A DNA stretch of 64,000 nt from Alphaproteobacteria bacterium (GCA_016124635.1 WGNJ01000009.1:1-64000), one strand, 5' to 3'. Counted from the stretch's first letter, positions 18,730 through 28,478 are shown. The notes: generated from the letters alone by a model not told the origin. A program made the numbers and translations.

Positions 18730-20307
18730 TCAATTGTTCTTGTTGAGTGGCTCTGTCCGGCCGCAAAACGATTCCGACGGGCGATAGAAGTAGAAGGTTC
18801 CTTCAACCGACGCGAGGAGCGCTTTGTAGCTCGCGGCCGTCTTCGTCCGATACGCGTGGTCGCAGAGACGCACATAGTGGCGGCACGACTTCGCCGTTCC
18901 TAACGAGGCGTAGAACTGGTTCACCGGGGCGGCGATGGCGACGCTGAAGCGCTTGGCGGAGATCCATTCGCCGACGGGAAACGGGGTTGCGCCAAACGAC
19001 GACGAATAGTTTGTTCCGATCGGCGTTCCGGCAAAGGGGCCTCTGCCGATGACGTCCGTATCATTGTTCGGAACGCGAGTGACCCTGATCGGCGCAGCGT
19101 CGTTCTCGCGTAGCTCGACCGTGAATAGGTAACGCACGCGCCGATCGGGGTACTCACCGACCCCCCAACAAGGTGGCGCGTCGAGTCCCCGCCCGTTGAA
19201 GGACAGCGTCAGCTGGCTTTTGAGGTCTCGAATCTGGTAGTCGAGGTCACCTATCTTCCCTTCGACATCGCGAGCGGCCGCCTCCAGCGCATCCGCAGCC
19301 TGGTTCAGGTCGCCGGCGGGGCGGCCCTGTTGTCCGCTGACTCGCTCCAAGCGCGCGGCAACGTGACTTAGCGCTTCCAAAACGTTCTCTTCCGTCTCCC
19401 GCCTCTGTTCGGCGTAGTAGCAGAGGCAAAGCACGTATAGCGCGAGTATCGCTGCAAACGCCGCTAGCGCCGCGCAGACGCGCAAACCGATCACGGCGCA
19501 TCTGACGATTGCATTGAGTTTGGACGCGTGTTTCCGGGGTATCGGAAGAAAGATGTCGTCAAGAACCGCTCGTGCCGCCGCGGCATCCGTGGGATAGGGC
19601 GGTGGGATGCGGCACGGAAATCCCATCATCTGGCCGCTCGGGTAGTTTGACCGCTGGACGCGCAGGAAATGGTTCACCGGGTGACTCGCCAAAACACCAA
19701 ACGCCGCTGCAACCGGATGGGGCAGATTCTGTGGTGGGCCGCCGTTGACGTTGAAGGTAAGCCAGATCTCGAACGTGAGACGGTCCTCACTCTTGAGCGC
19801 GGCTCTAAATTTTCTCTCGTATTCGGCTTCGAACGCCCTTTGGGACTCATAGTAGGCATCCCAGGCTTGCCTCGATTTGCCCTCCTTCCTGTTCTTTTCC
19901 CAGACGCGCGCGAACCAAGACAAACTCAATCTTGCATCGTACTCGTCGGACTGAGCCGCCCGAAGCTTTTCGTCGGCAGCGAACGCCGCCTGTTTCCTCC
20001 CTATCATTTTCGCGTAAGCATCTCGAACCGTCTGGTCTGACCAGGCCTGCCAAGCTTGCCCGTATTTGCCATCCGCTTCCCAAGTGATCACTAGGTGATC
20101 ACTGACGTGTCGTACGCTGATATTCGATTGATTGTAGTGGCCGCAGGCTTGGCCCAGGCCAACCTCGATCAGCTCCTTGACGTGTGCGAGACGCTCCTCC
20201 CGCATGCGTTCGAGATTGTCGGTCCAAGTCTCGCTACGTACGGGCGAGGTCGAGAACGGCGCGGGCTGCCCCTGACCGAACGAACTCGCATAGTCGGCCG
20301 ACCCCAT
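18730..20307 (-). CDS. Unrecognised membrane-anchored coiled-coil protein
   Basis: I do not recognise this 525-residue protein. Residues 1-270 look cytoplasmic, charged and helical with many aromatic residues. One strong TM helix lies near 274-298, followed by a coiled coil of about 60 residues (about 300-368). A C-terminal domain opens with PPCW and ends with CRHYVRLCD and VEGTFYFYR. The layout N-domain, TM, coiled coil, C-domain recalls uncharacterised proteins I associate from memory with defence or motor-like loci, but no partner gene is adjacent. The ATG at 20307 has GGGGG upstream and is preferred over a TTG four codons earlier. The gene stands alone, flanked by sparse, AT-richer DNA, which suggests acquisition. 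Confidence 0.6.
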   Translation of the reverse strand: MGSADYASSFGQGQPAPFSTSPVRSETWTDNLERMREERLAHVKELIEVGLGQACGHYNQSNISVRHVSDHLVITWEADGKYGQAWQAWSDQTVRDAYAKMIGRKQAAFAADEKLRAAQSDEYDARLSLSWFARVWEKNRKEGKSRQAWDAYYESQRAFEAEYERKFRAALKSEDRLTFEIWLTFNVNGGPPQNLPHPVAAAFGVLASHPVNHFLRVQRSNYPSGQMMGFPCRIPPPYPTDAAAARAVLDDIFLPIPRKHASKLNAIVRCAVIGLRVCAALAAFAAILALYVLCLCYYAEQRRETEENVLEALSHVAARLERVSGQQGRPAGDLNQAADALEAAARDVEGKIGDLDYQIRDLKSQLTLSFNGRGLDAPPCWGVGEYPDRRVRYLFTVELRENDAAPIRVTRVPNNDTDVIGRGPFAGTPIGTNYSSSFGATPFPVGEWISAKRFSVAIAAPVNQFYASLGTAKSCRHYVRLCDHAYRTKTAASYKALLASVEGTFYFYRPSESFCGRTEPLNKNN

Positions 20308-20741
20308 CGGCGCCCCCAACGCTCTTTGAATCTCAGGCTAGGCGTCCGACATATAGGGGTAAAGTCAGATCAAACGCTTGTCTAAAACGCATTTATGTCT
20401 GTGACTGTACTGACACGTTCGGCTTTGCAAATACTATTCACTTGCTGATCTATCGCCGCATTCTAGTCTAGTTTTCATTCGCCGATTGCACACACAGTAA
20501 ATCACTCGCCTGGATAAAGAAGCGAGTGCGCCGGCTTTCATGTCACCAACGTAAGTTTTGGATCATCTCACGCGACGCAAGCGCATTCGGTTTAGCGCTC
20601 TGAGCGACATCTGCGAAAGTCGGTAGAAATCGCGCCGTGCCCGCAAGGTCTCGAACATCGTCTCGAGCTGCGTCGACCCCGAGCGGGAACAGGGCATCGT
20701 GCCGCGCGTTTCCCTTGGTGTGATTTCGAGGGCTTCCTTCC
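20308..20741. other. Gene-poor, AT-richer intergenic stretch
   Basis: These 434 bp lie between the divergent coiled-coil gene and hdeD. The part from about 20340 to 20550 is visibly richer in A and T than the surroundings. No tRNA, repeat, att duplication or convincing ORF was seen; it must hold the promoters of both neighbours. Confidence 0.4.
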
Positions 20742-21338
20742 ATGACTTTGGCAGATCAAATCATCGGTGAAACCGGTCGCGACCAACTAAGGCGCACGCT
20801 CGCCAAGGCGGTGCACGATCATTGGGCTCTGTTCTTGATCGAAGGCATCGTCCTTGTTGTTTTGGGTTCCGCTGCAATTGTGGCCCCCATGATCGCCAGC
20901 GTTGCGATAGCGATATTTGTCGGCTGGCTGCTTCTGATCGGCGGCGCGACGAGCCTTGTGACGACGCTCGTTGGATATCGGGCGCCCGGATTCTGGTGGG
21001 CGCTGCTTTCCGCGATACTCGGCATTGCCGCCGGCGCGCTCTTGATTTGGTCGCCGATCGCCGGCGTCTTTTCCTTGACGTTCCTTCTCGCGGCGTACTT
21101 TCTCGCCGATGGATTTGCATCGATCATGTTTGCGATCGACCATCGCCGAAGCAGTTCGCGCGCGTGGTACTGGCTCTTGGCCGGCGGGGTCTTCGATCTC
21201 CTGCTCGCCGGTGTGATTATCGCGGGATTGCCCGGCACCGCGGCGTGGGCCATCGGTCTGATCGTCGGCATCGATTTGATCTTCGGCGGTTGGGCGCTGC
21301 TGATCGGAGCGTTGCGCGCACGATCGACGGAAGCCTGA
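20742..21338 (+). CDS. HdeD/DUF308 family membrane protein
   Basis: A 198-residue protein with six hydrophobic helices in three hairpins, the usual HdeD/DUF308 layout and length. The first helix reads WALFLIEGIVLVVLGSAAIV and the Gly-rich LLIGG turn follows. HdeD is linked to acid resistance in Escherichia coli; in alphaproteobacteria the family is widespread and its job is not known. It has its own upstream region and ends 29 bp before the convergent LysR gene. Confidence 0.85.
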   Translation: MTLADQIIGETGRDQLRRTLAKAVHDHWALFLIEGIVLVVLGSAAIVAPMIASVAIAIFVGWLLLIGGATSLVTTLVGYRAPGFWWALLSAILGIAAGALLIWSPIAGVFSLTFLLAAYFLADGFASIMFAIDHRRSSSRAWYWLLAGGVFDLLLAGVIIAGLPGTAAWAIGLIVGIDLIFGGWALLIGALRARSTEA

Positions 21339-21367
21339 ACGTCTTGCTCCAATCGGAACACGCAACA

Positions 21368-22294
21368 TCAGCGCCTCGGAAACGCGGCCCGGCATATTGA
21401 CGTCACGGTGTCGCGGAGCCAGCGATGCGCCGGATCTGCGTCAAAGCGTGGATGCCACATCGCGGAAACGGCGATCTCCGGCGTGCGAACCGGAAGCTCG
21501 AAGCACTGAAGGCCTGTCGTCGCGCGATCGTTCGTTCGGGTGCCGCCAAAGCAGGAGTGGGGCACGAGCGCGACCAAATCCGAGTGACGCGCAATCCGCA
21601 TCGCATCGGGAAATCCCGGCACCGCGACGGATATCGTCCGCTTGAGCCCGAGCTCGCCAAGGGCGTGGTCGACCGGACCGGTGAAATCCTTCTTTCGCGA
21701 CACGACGACGTGCTTGCAGGCGGCGTAGCTTTCCGGCGTGACGTCCGCGCCAGCGAGGAGGGGATGTCCGCTCCGGACTACGCCGACGAATTCGTCGCGA
21801 AACAACAGCTGGGTGCGGACCTCGGGCGCGAAGTCGCCCAGCACGCCGATCTCCAAGTCGACCTGACCTTCTCGAAGTGGCCGTGCATCCTTCTCGGGCT
21901 TGGGAACGAAGCGCAGGCAGACGCGCGGCGCAGCCTCGGCCACAGCCGACACCAGAGGCGCGGAGAGACCGTCGATAAATCCTTCGCCGGCTCGAATGCT
22001 GAATGTCCGTTCGAGCGAAGCGATTTCCACCTGGCCGACGCACGGGCGCAGAACCGCCAGCGCATCGCGGCTGAGCGCTTGAACGCGTTCGCGCAGCTCG
22101 GCCGCATAGGGTGTCGGCACAAGACCGCGCCCGGCCCTCACAAGCAGCGGATCGCCCGTCGCCGCGCGAAGGCGCGTCAGCGTCCGGCTCATCGCGGAAG
22201 AACTCAAGCCGAGGCGACGCGCCGCGCCGGTCACGCTGCCTTCCGTCAGCAGCGCATCCAACGCCGGAAGCAGGTTGAGGTCCGCATTCTCCAT
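21368..22294 (-). CDS. LysR-family transcriptional regulator
   Basis: A 308-residue LysR-type regulator. The winged helix-turn-helix covers residues 5-64 (ALLTEGSVTGAARRLGLSSS, MSRTLTRLR), and the effector-binding domain occupies about 90-300. The N-terminal NLLPALDALL is typical of the NodD/LinR-like branch. It is divergent from a short-chain dehydrogenase gene, and the intergenic region contains a T-N11-A dyad at 22321-22335. The classical arrangement suggests it controls the dehydrogenase and itself; the inducer is unknown. Confidence 0.88.
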   Translation of the reverse strand: MENADLNLLPALDALLTEGSVTGAARRLGLSSSAMSRTLTRLRAATGDPLLVRAGRGLVPTPYAAELRERVQALSRDALAVLRPCVGQVEIASLERTFSIRAGEGFIDGLSAPLVSAVAEAAPRVCLRFVPKPEKDARPLREGQVDLEIGVLGDFAPEVRTQLLFRDEFVGVVRSGHPLLAGADVTPESYAACKHVVVSRKKDFTGPVDHALGELGLKRTISVAVPGFPDAMRIARHSDLVALVPHSCFGGTRTNDRATTGLQCFELPVRTPEIAVSAMWHPRFDADPAHRWLRDTVTSICRAAFPRR

Positions 22295-22318
22295 GGCCTG
22301 ACACTCGTCATCCGCGCC

Positions 22319-22348
22319 TTATGACATGGCGTCATATGCAACTATAAT
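22319..22348 (+). promoter_or_regulatory. LysR-type operator overlapping the SDR promoter
   Basis: The dyad ATGAC-ATGGC-GTCAT (22321-22335) fits the LysR T-N11-A rule. A perfect TATAAT (22343-22348) sits eight bases after it, with a weak TTATGA -35 at 22319 and an 18-bp spacer. The operator therefore covers the -35 region of the dehydrogenase promoter. The position of TATAAT makes the GTG at 22349 impossible as the translation start if this promoter is used. Confidence 0.55.
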
Positions 22349-22357
22349 GTGTGTCCA

Positions 22358-23140
22358 ATGCACCTGGTGCAACATATTCCCGACGGCCAGACTGAGGCCC
22401 ACCAGCGAAAGGCAATCGAATCCGTGTCCCTGTTTCGCATCCGCAGCCGGTCCGGCTCCATCTTGATCGTTGGCGCCTCGCGCGGCCTTGGCTGCGCCAT
22501 GGCCGCCGAATTCTTGAAAAGGAAATGGGAGGTCGTGGGCACGGTGCGCGGCAGCGCCAGAACCGACCTGCACGACCTGGCGGACGAACATCAAGGTCAA
22601 GTCGAGGTTGAATGTCTCGACATCACCGACCCCGATCAGATCGCGGCGCTACGCAGCCGTCTCTCCGGCCGCAGCTTCGACATTCTGTTCGTCAACGCCG
22701 GCACCGGCAACAAGAACCGGCACGAGAGCCTTGCGGAGGTCTCCACTGAAGAATTCGTGCGCGTCATGGTCACGAATGCGCTCGGTCCGATGCGCGTCGT
22801 CGAAGCGCTTCAGACTCTTGTGCCGGCGAAAGGCTTGATCGGCGTCATGTCCTCAGGACAGGGCAGCATCGCCAACAACGAGAAGGGCCGGAACGACGTC
22901 TACCGCGGTACCAAAGCTGCGCTCAACATGTACATGCGAAGCTACGCCGCGCGCCACGCCGGCGACCGGCGCGCCTTGTTGTTGATGGCGCCGGGTTGGA
23001 TCCGAACCGAACTGGGCGGACCGGATGCACCGTTCGGCATCGAGGAGACTGTGCCGGACATCGTGAACGTCGTGATGTCGAAGCGGGGAAGGCCCGGTCT
23101 CGAATTCCTGGATCGTATGGGAAAAACCGTTCCTTGGTGA
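22358..23140 (+). CDS. Short-chain dehydrogenase/reductase (SDR)
   Basis: A Rossmann-fold oxidoreductase of about 240-260 residues. The cofactor loop reads ILIVGASRGLG, the structural motif FVNAGTG replaces NNAG, and the active site is a Ser in MSSGQGSI followed by YRGTK. It resembles the atypical SDRs near the CsgA group rather than a known pathway enzyme. The start is uncertain: ATG at 22358 would give an almost leaderless message from the TATAAT at 22343, and a GTG at 22424 with an upstream GAAAGG gives a more usual N-terminus. Control by the divergent LysR gene is inferred. Confidence 0.82.
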   Translation: MHLVQHIPDGQTEAHQRKAIESVSLFRIRSRSGSILIVGASRGLGCAMAAEFLKRKWEVVGTVRGSARTDLHDLADEHQGQVEVECLDITDPDQIAALRSRLSGRSFDILFVNAGTGNKNRHESLAEVSTEEFVRVMVTNALGPMRVVEALQTLVPAKGLIGVMSSGQGSIANNEKGRNDVYRGTKAALNMYMRSYAARHAGDRRALLLMAPGWIRTELGGPDAPFGIEETVPDIVNVVMSKRGRPGLEFLDRMGKTVPW

Positions 23141-23198
23141 GTGGCGATTGCGAAAGCTCGCGTCACAAAGAACTGTCGGTTGCTTCAGATGTTGGCGA

Positions 23199-25676
23199 TT
23201 AGAACCGCCGCAACAGGCGATCGAGATAGTCGAGCTCGTATGTCGGGCGGCCGCGTTCGGCCGCACGCCGCTGCAACTCTTCGAGAATTTCGCGGGCCCG
23301 CTGAATGTCCATCTTGTCTGGAACATGCACGGACTCGCCATAGGACGGTCCGTATGAAGCTTGCGGGCGGCCGAACGGATCCTCGTTTTCGCCGGAGCCC
23401 GGGCCCACGCCGTTCATCATCCCGCCTTGGCGCGCCATCTGCTGCATCAGTTGCTGCGCCACCGCTTGTCCGCCGCGGCGCAATTGATCGATCGCCTTCT
23501 GCTGGCTTTCGCCTGCCTGCCCCAATCGTCCCTGCGCAAGGTCCTCGGCGGCTTGCGCCATCGAGCGTTGCGCACCCTTGAGGGCGTCGGGGACTTCTTG
23601 TCCGTGGCCGAGCTGTTTCAGCATCTGCGAGAGTTGTTGACCGAGCTTCGATTGCTCACCCGACAATTGCTGGTAGCGCTGCGGATTGGCCGAGCCGCCG
23701 CGCTCCGGGTCCTCGCGCGCCGTCTGCTCGCGGAAGGTCTTGTCCATCAATCCGCGCTGTTGCCCGATCATGTCGCCGAGCTTCTCGAGCGCTTCGCTCG
23801 TCGCCTTCTGCTCCGGCGACATTGCGCCCGAACCCATCGCTTGCATGTTCTCGAGCATGTTCTGCAGCTGCGACAGCAGTTGCTGGGCGGCCGCGCGCGA
23901 ACCTTGCCGCGCAAGGTTTTGGATCGAGTCCAGCATCTGCTGCAGATCTTGCGGCCTGATCATGCGCACGTTTGGATCGCGCACGCTCGCGCCTTGACTT
24001 TGCGCCTGTGCCGCCATCGCCTTCATCGTCCGCTCGATCGCCGCGCGCAGCTGCGCCATGAGTTGCGCGATCTCATCGTCCGACGCGCCGCGCGCCAAGG
24101 CATCCATCAGCTTCTGCTGTACGGCGCGCAATTCAGCTTGGGCTTGCGGCGCATCGCCTTCCTCGATCCGCATCGCCAAATCCCACAGCAATTGCTGTGC
24201 GCCGACGATCTCGGCTGGGCCTTTGGCGCGTGAGGCGATGAAGTAGACGGTGCGCAGCGCGAGATAGTTGCGCACATCCGGCATGAAGCGCTCCGGCGCG
24301 ACCGACAGCGCATCGATCGCCTTCGCGACGATCGGGGCCGATGACGGGTCGCGCGCCAGCGATTTTCGCTGCTCCACGAGAGCGCGCGCGAGCGCGTTCG
24401 TGAACTTGTGCTCCGGCAGCGTTATGCGCATCGGCTTCGATTGCGCGATCTGCCCGCGCTCGTCCTTCGCTTTCAGCGTCACGACGACCGGCAGTCCCGC
24501 CCACACATGCGCCGTCAAATCCTTGAAGATCGTCACCTCGCCCTGGCGCGCGGGCGCCGGCGGCAGCGGCAAGTCGAAAACGATGGTTGCCGGCAATTCG
24601 CCGGAACGGCGCGCCGGGCTTTCGAGCGTGATGTACGCCTTGGCGTCGGTGACGCCGTAGTCGTCTTTGATCTGATAGTTGAAGCGCAGAGACTGCGACT
24701 GCGTCACGGCGATCGGCGTCTTGAACGAAATCTCAGGTGGTTGGTCGGGTATGGCGTGGAAGCGCCAGTGCGAGGCGAGCACCGTCGACAGCGTCAGCCG
24801 CACGCTCATGTCCTTGAGGATCTTGACCTTACCGTCGCGCGCGTCCCCGCCGGCGGCGACGAAGTCGAGCCGTTGCGGATCCGGCACGGAATGACCCAGC
24901 GCGCCGAGCCGAAGCACGGCGTTCGTCTCGCCGTGCGTGCGCACCGTCAGAACTGAGCCCGCCGGTACGTTGATGATGTCCTTGCTCCCGCTGAACGTCG
25001 GCCGCGCCAACGCAGTTAGATGGCGCGGCGCCTCGCCGGTATAGGCGGGCGGCATCACCCACGCCTCGAAGGTTGCCGGCGCGCGCCCTTGCGCGAAGCC
25101 GGGCGACAACGCCGCTTGAAGGCGCCGCGGTACGTCGGACCAATTCGCGATCAACATCGCCAGCAGCACGAGCACGAGCAGCACGCGCAGCGCATAGGGG
25201 TCGCGCTCCGTCAGGCTCAGGTGTGGCCACTTGACCTTCAGGTCATGGATACGCCGCACGATCTGCAGCCTGTGCGCGCGCCAAAGCCGCCCGGTATCCT
25301 CGTTGTCGCCGACCGCGGGATGATCTTCGAGCGCCGTCAGCGGCCGATGCGTCAGGCCGCTGGAGACCTCGAGGCGCCTCAGCGCATGTGCGCGCGTCGG
25401 GAAGACGGCGTCGCGCAGCGAGTAGACGATCGCGCCGATGATTGCCGCGATGAAGCCGAACAAGAGCGTGAGATGCAGCCACTCCGGCAGCACCGAAAAC
25501 ACGTTGGCGAGGGCCAAGATCAAGAAGACGCCGACGATGCCGCTCGCCGGCCAGAGCGCCGGCCATACACGCTCGGCGGCCAGCACGCCCCAGCTCAAGC
25601 CGACGCGCATGCGCACCGGCCGCGGCAAGCCGTTCGGCTGGTTGGCTATGTCCTTCTCGTCGAACTCGGCCGTCAC
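23199..25676 (-). CDS. TIGR02302/DUF4175 family membrane protein
   Basis: An 825-residue protein of the alphaproteobacterial TIGR02302 (DUF4175) family. It has an N-terminal pair of TM helices (about residues 29-52 and 68-90), a third near 165-180, and a long periplasmic part with beta-rich and helical domains. The C-terminal third is Gln/Ala/Met-rich and probably helical (LLSQLQNMLENMQAMG). The final segment ends YELDYLDRLLRRF. The function is unknown; conserved position next to lysA in Rhizobiales suggests an envelope role. It lies 27 bp after lysA on the same strand. Confidence 0.87.
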   Translation of the reverse strand: MTAEFDEKDIANQPNGLPRPVRMRVGLSWGVLAAERVWPALWPASGIVGVFLILALANVFSVLPEWLHLTLLFGFIAAIIGAIVYSLRDAVFPTRAHALRRLEVSSGLTHRPLTALEDHPAVGDNEDTGRLWRAHRLQIVRRIHDLKVKWPHLSLTERDPYALRVLLVLVLLAMLIANWSDVPRRLQAALSPGFAQGRAPATFEAWVMPPAYTGEAPRHLTALARPTFSGSKDIINVPAGSVLTVRTHGETNAVLRLGALGHSVPDPQRLDFVAAGGDARDGKVKILKDMSVRLTLSTVLASHWRFHAIPDQPPEISFKTPIAVTQSQSLRFNYQIKDDYGVTDAKAYITLESPARRSGELPATIVFDLPLPPAPARQGEVTIFKDLTAHVWAGLPVVVTLKAKDERGQIAQSKPMRITLPEHKFTNALARALVEQRKSLARDPSSAPIVAKAIDALSVAPERFMPDVRNYLALRTVYFIASRAKGPAEIVGAQQLLWDLAMRIEEGDAPQAQAELRAVQQKLMDALARGASDDEIAQLMAQLRAAIERTMKAMAAQAQSQGASVRDPNVRMIRPQDLQQMLDSIQNLARQGSRAAAQQLLSQLQNMLENMQAMGSGAMSPEQKATSEALEKLGDMIGQQRGLMDKTFREQTAREDPERGGSANPQRYQQLSGEQSKLGQQLSQMLKQLGHGQEVPDALKGAQRSMAQAAEDLAQGRLGQAGESQQKAIDQLRRGGQAVAQQLMQQMARQGGMMNGVGPGSGENEDPFGRPQASYGPSYGESVHVPDKMDIQRAREILEELQRRAAERGRPTYELDYLDRLLRRF

Positions 25677-25703
25677 GCTCGCGCCTCGAATTGCCGGCTT
25701 ATA

Positions 25704-26966
25704 TCAGCCAAGCCATGAAGGCATTTTTTCGTCGGCCATCATCGCTTCGACCGTTTTCCGGGGATGCACCACGGCAAACTGGCCGCCCTTCACCAAAATT
25801 TCCGGGGCCGGCGGCCGCGCATTGTAGCCGGATGCCAGAACCGCGCCATAGGCGCCCGCCGTCAGAAACGCCAGCAGGTCGCCTGCCTTAAGCTCGGCCA
25901 ATTCACGATCGCGTGCAAACAAATCCGTGCTTTCGCACACGGGTCCGACCACGTCGTAAGGCAAACGCGCCGCGCCGGGCGCCGGTTCCTGAACGCGAAT
26001 TAACTCATGCCACGCGTCGTAAAGGGCAGGGCGCATCAGATCGTTCATGCCGGCATCGACAATGGCGAACCGTCTCTTCTCGCCCTCTTTGAGGTAGAGA
26101 ACCTGCGTTACCAATATGCCCGCAGGCGCGGTTAGGAAGCGTCCGGGCTCCAGGATCAACTCGACGTCGAGATGGCGCACGGCTTCGCGCACCATGTCGC
26201 CGTAGTCGCGCACGCGCGGCGGCGCGTCGCCAGACTCGTAGGGAACGCCGAGCCCGCCGCCGAAATCGACCCGCGTCAGCGCATGCCCGTCGGCGCGGAG
26301 CTGCCGCACCAGTTCGGCGACGCGCGCGAACGCCGCGCGAAACGGATCGAGCTCGATGATCTGACTGCCGATGTGGACGGCAACGCCCACGACCTTCACG
26401 CCGGCCAGCGATTTGGCGCGCGCATAGACGTCGCGCACTTGCGTCCATGCGATGCCGAATTTGTTCTCGGCTTTGCCGGTCGAGATCTTGGCGTGGGTTT
26501 TCGCATCGACGTCCGGATTGACGCGCAATGCGATCGGCGCGACGGCGCCCTTCGACAGCGCCACCTCGTTCAGCGCCTCGAGCTCGGACTCGCTCTCGAC
26601 GTTGAATTGATAGAGCCCCGCGTCGAGTGCGAACGCCATTTCTGGGCGCGTCTTGCCGACGCCGGAGAACACGATCTTCTGCGCCGCGATTCCCGCGGCC
26701 AACGCCCGCTTGAACTCGCCGGCCGACACGACGTCGGCGCCCGCGCCTGATCGCGCGAGCGTTCGGATCACGGCGAGGTTGCCGTTCGCCTTCACGGCGT
26801 AGGCGATCAGCGCGCCCTTGGGCATCGCTTCGGAAAAGTGCCGGTATTGCTCCTCGAGCGAAGCGCTCGCGTAGCAATAGAAGGGCGTGCCGACAGCCGC
26901 TGCGATCTGCGGAATGGCGACGTCCTCGGCGTGAAGCACGCCGCTGCGATGGGCGAAGTGGCTCAT
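25704..26966 (-). CDS. lysA: Diaminopimelate decarboxylase
   Basis: A 420-residue fold-type III PLP enzyme that decarboxylates meso-diaminopimelate to lysine. Seen are the PLP Lys in AYAVKANGN, the HIGSQI loop, the FGGGLGVPY phosphate-binding Gly loop, the EPGRFLTAPAG segment, and the active-site Cys in VGPVCESTD. Full length for the family. It is part of the leftward run argH-lptM-lysA-DUF4175, where lptM is spaced 13 bp upstream. Confidence 0.95.
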   Translation of the reverse strand: MSHFAHRSGVLHAEDVAIPQIAAAVGTPFYCYASASLEEQYRHFSEAMPKGALIAYAVKANGNLAVIRTLARSGAGADVVSAGEFKRALAAGIAAQKIVFSGVGKTRPEMAFALDAGLYQFNVESESELEALNEVALSKGAVAPIALRVNPDVDAKTHAKISTGKAENKFGIAWTQVRDVYARAKSLAGVKVVGVAVHIGSQIIELDPFRAAFARVAELVRQLRADGHALTRVDFGGGLGVPYESGDAPPRVRDYGDMVREAVRHLDVELILEPGRFLTAPAGILVTQVLYLKEGEKRRFAIVDAGMNDLMRPALYDAWHELIRVQEPAPGAARLPYDVVGPVCESTDLFARDRELAELKAGDLLAFLTAGAYGAVLASGYNARPPAPEILVKGGQFAVVHPRKTVEAMMADEKMPSWLG

Positions 26967-26979
26967 TCCGTCTCGGCGA

Positions 26980-27099
26980 TCAGCGCACCACCGTCATCGA
27001 CTGCACGGGTTTCGGCGGCTCGAGCGGCCCCTTCTTTCCGCAAGCGGCAAGGCCAAGGGTCGCGATCAAAACGCCGGCGATCATGAGACGAAGGGTCAT
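26980..27099 (-). CDS. lptM: LptM-type small lipoprotein
   Basis: A 39-residue lipoprotein encoded between argH and lysA. The N-terminal signal ends in the lipobox LAAC, directly followed by GKKGPLEPP, which matches the LptM/YifL pattern of a lipidated Cys followed by GxKGPL. LptM assists assembly of the LptD/E outer-membrane LPS translocon in enterobacteria; the alphaproteobacterial protein is inferred to act likewise. Its ATG overlaps the argH stop by four bases (27096-27099). The gene is easily missed because it is so short. Confidence 0.85.
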   Translation of the reverse strand: MTLRLMIAGVLIATLGLAACGKKGPLEPPKPVQSMTVVR

Positions 27100-28478
27100 T
27101 TCAACTGCTCCTGCCAATATTTGACCTGGGCCTTCACGTTTTCCGGTGCCGTGCCGCCGAAGCTCGTGCGCGATGCCACGGCGGCGTCGAGCGACAGAAC
27201 CTTGAGCGCCTCGGCGGTGATGCCGGGTTCGACCGATTGAAGCTCTTTGAGGCTCAGGTCTTCAAGCTTTGAACCGCGCGCTTCGGCCATTGCGACAATG
27301 CGTCCAGTGATATGATGCGCCTCGCGGAACGGTTTCTTCAAGGCGCGCACCAGCCAATCGGCCAGATCCGTCGCGGTCGAGAAGCCTTCGCCGGCGGCGC
27401 GCCGCATCGCCGTCTTGTCGGCCTCGAGGTCTTCGACCATGCCCGTCATCGCCGCGACCGACAGTGCCAAGCTGTCGGCGCCGTCGAACACGGCCTCTTT
27501 GTCTTCCTGCATGTCCTTGGCGTAGGTGAGCGGCAGCCCTTTCATCACGCCCAACAGCGTGACGAGCGCGCCTGTGACGCGCGCGCACTTCGCACGCACC
27601 AGCTCCGCCGCGTCCGGGTTGCGCTTTTGCGGCATGATCGATGAGCCCGTCGTATACGCGTCCGTCAAGCGCACGAAGCGAAAGCCGGGCGAGCACCAGA
27701 GCACGATCTCGTCCGCCAGGCGCGACAGGTTGGTTGCGCAGATCGCCGCCGCGCCTAAGAACTCGAGCGCGAAGTCGCGCGCCGACACGGCGTCGAGCGA
27801 GTTGCGCATCGGCTCGGCGAAGCCGAGATCCTTCGTCGTCTGCTTGCGGTCGACAGGAAACGAAGTGCCGGCGAGCGCCGCCGCGCCGAGCGGGTTCTCG
27901 TTCGCGCGCACGCGCGCCGCGGCAAAACGCGCCCGGTCGCGCGCCGCCATCTCGACATAGGCGAGCAGATGGTGCCCGAACGTCACCGGCTGCGCGATCT
28001 GCAAATGCGTGAAGCCGGGCATGATCGTGTCGGTGTGCTTTGCCGCTTGCGCGACGAGCGCCTTCTGGAACGCGGCGAGCGCCCTGTCCAGATTGTCGAT
28101 CTCGTCGCGCACCCACAGGCGAAAGTCCGTCGCCACCTGATCGTTGCGCGAGCGCGCCGTGTGCAGGCGTCCGGCCGCCTCGCCGACGAGTTCCTTGAGC
28201 CGCGACTCGACGTTCATGTGGATGTCTTCGAGCGAGCGCGAAAACGTGAAGCTGCCTTGATCGATCTCGCCTTTGATGCGGTCGAGCCCTGCGCTAATGG
28301 CGTCCGCATCCGCTTGGCTGATGATTTGCCGCGTTGCCAGCATGCGGGCATGTGCCTTTGATGCGGCGATGTCTTGCGCGTAAAGGCGCTGATCGAAGGC
28401 GATCGATGCGTTGATCTCCTCCATGATCTCGGCCGGACCGCGCTCGAAGCGCCCGCCCCACATGCGGTTCTTGCTCAT
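27096..28478 (-). CDS. argH: Argininosuccinate lyase
   Basis: A 460-residue member of the fumarase/aspartase superfamily that splits argininosuccinate into arginine and fumarate. The N-terminal [10 protein letters not shown], the [13 protein letters not shown] block and the signature [16 protein letters not shown] are intact. The start was set at the ATG giving MSKNRMWGG; a TTG ten codons upstream gives a longer, less typical N-terminus. It is the first gene of the argH-lptM-lysA run and is divergent from tlpA across 39 bp. Confidence 0.95.
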   Translation of the reverse strand: MSKNRMWGGRFERGPAEIMEEINASIAFDQRLYAQDIAASKAHARMLATRQIISQADADAISAGLDRIKGEIDQGSFTFSRSLEDIHMNVESRLKELVGEAAGRLHTARSRNDQVATDFRLWVRDEIDNLDRALAAFQKALVAQAAKHTDTIMPGFTHLQIAQPVTFGHHLLAYVEMAARDRARFAAARVRANENPLGAAALAGTSFPVDRKQTTKDLGFAEPMRNSLDAVSARDFALEFLGAAAICATNLSRLADEIVLWCSPGFRFVRLTDAYTTGSSIMPQKRNPDAAELVRAKCARVTGALVTLLGVMKGLPLTYAKDMQEDKEAVFDGADSLALSVAAMTGMVEDLEADKTAMRRAAGEGFSTATDLADWLVRALKKPFREAHHITGRIVAMAEARGSKLEDLSLKELQSVEPGITAEALKVLSLDAAVASRTSFGGTAPENVKAQVKYWQEQLK

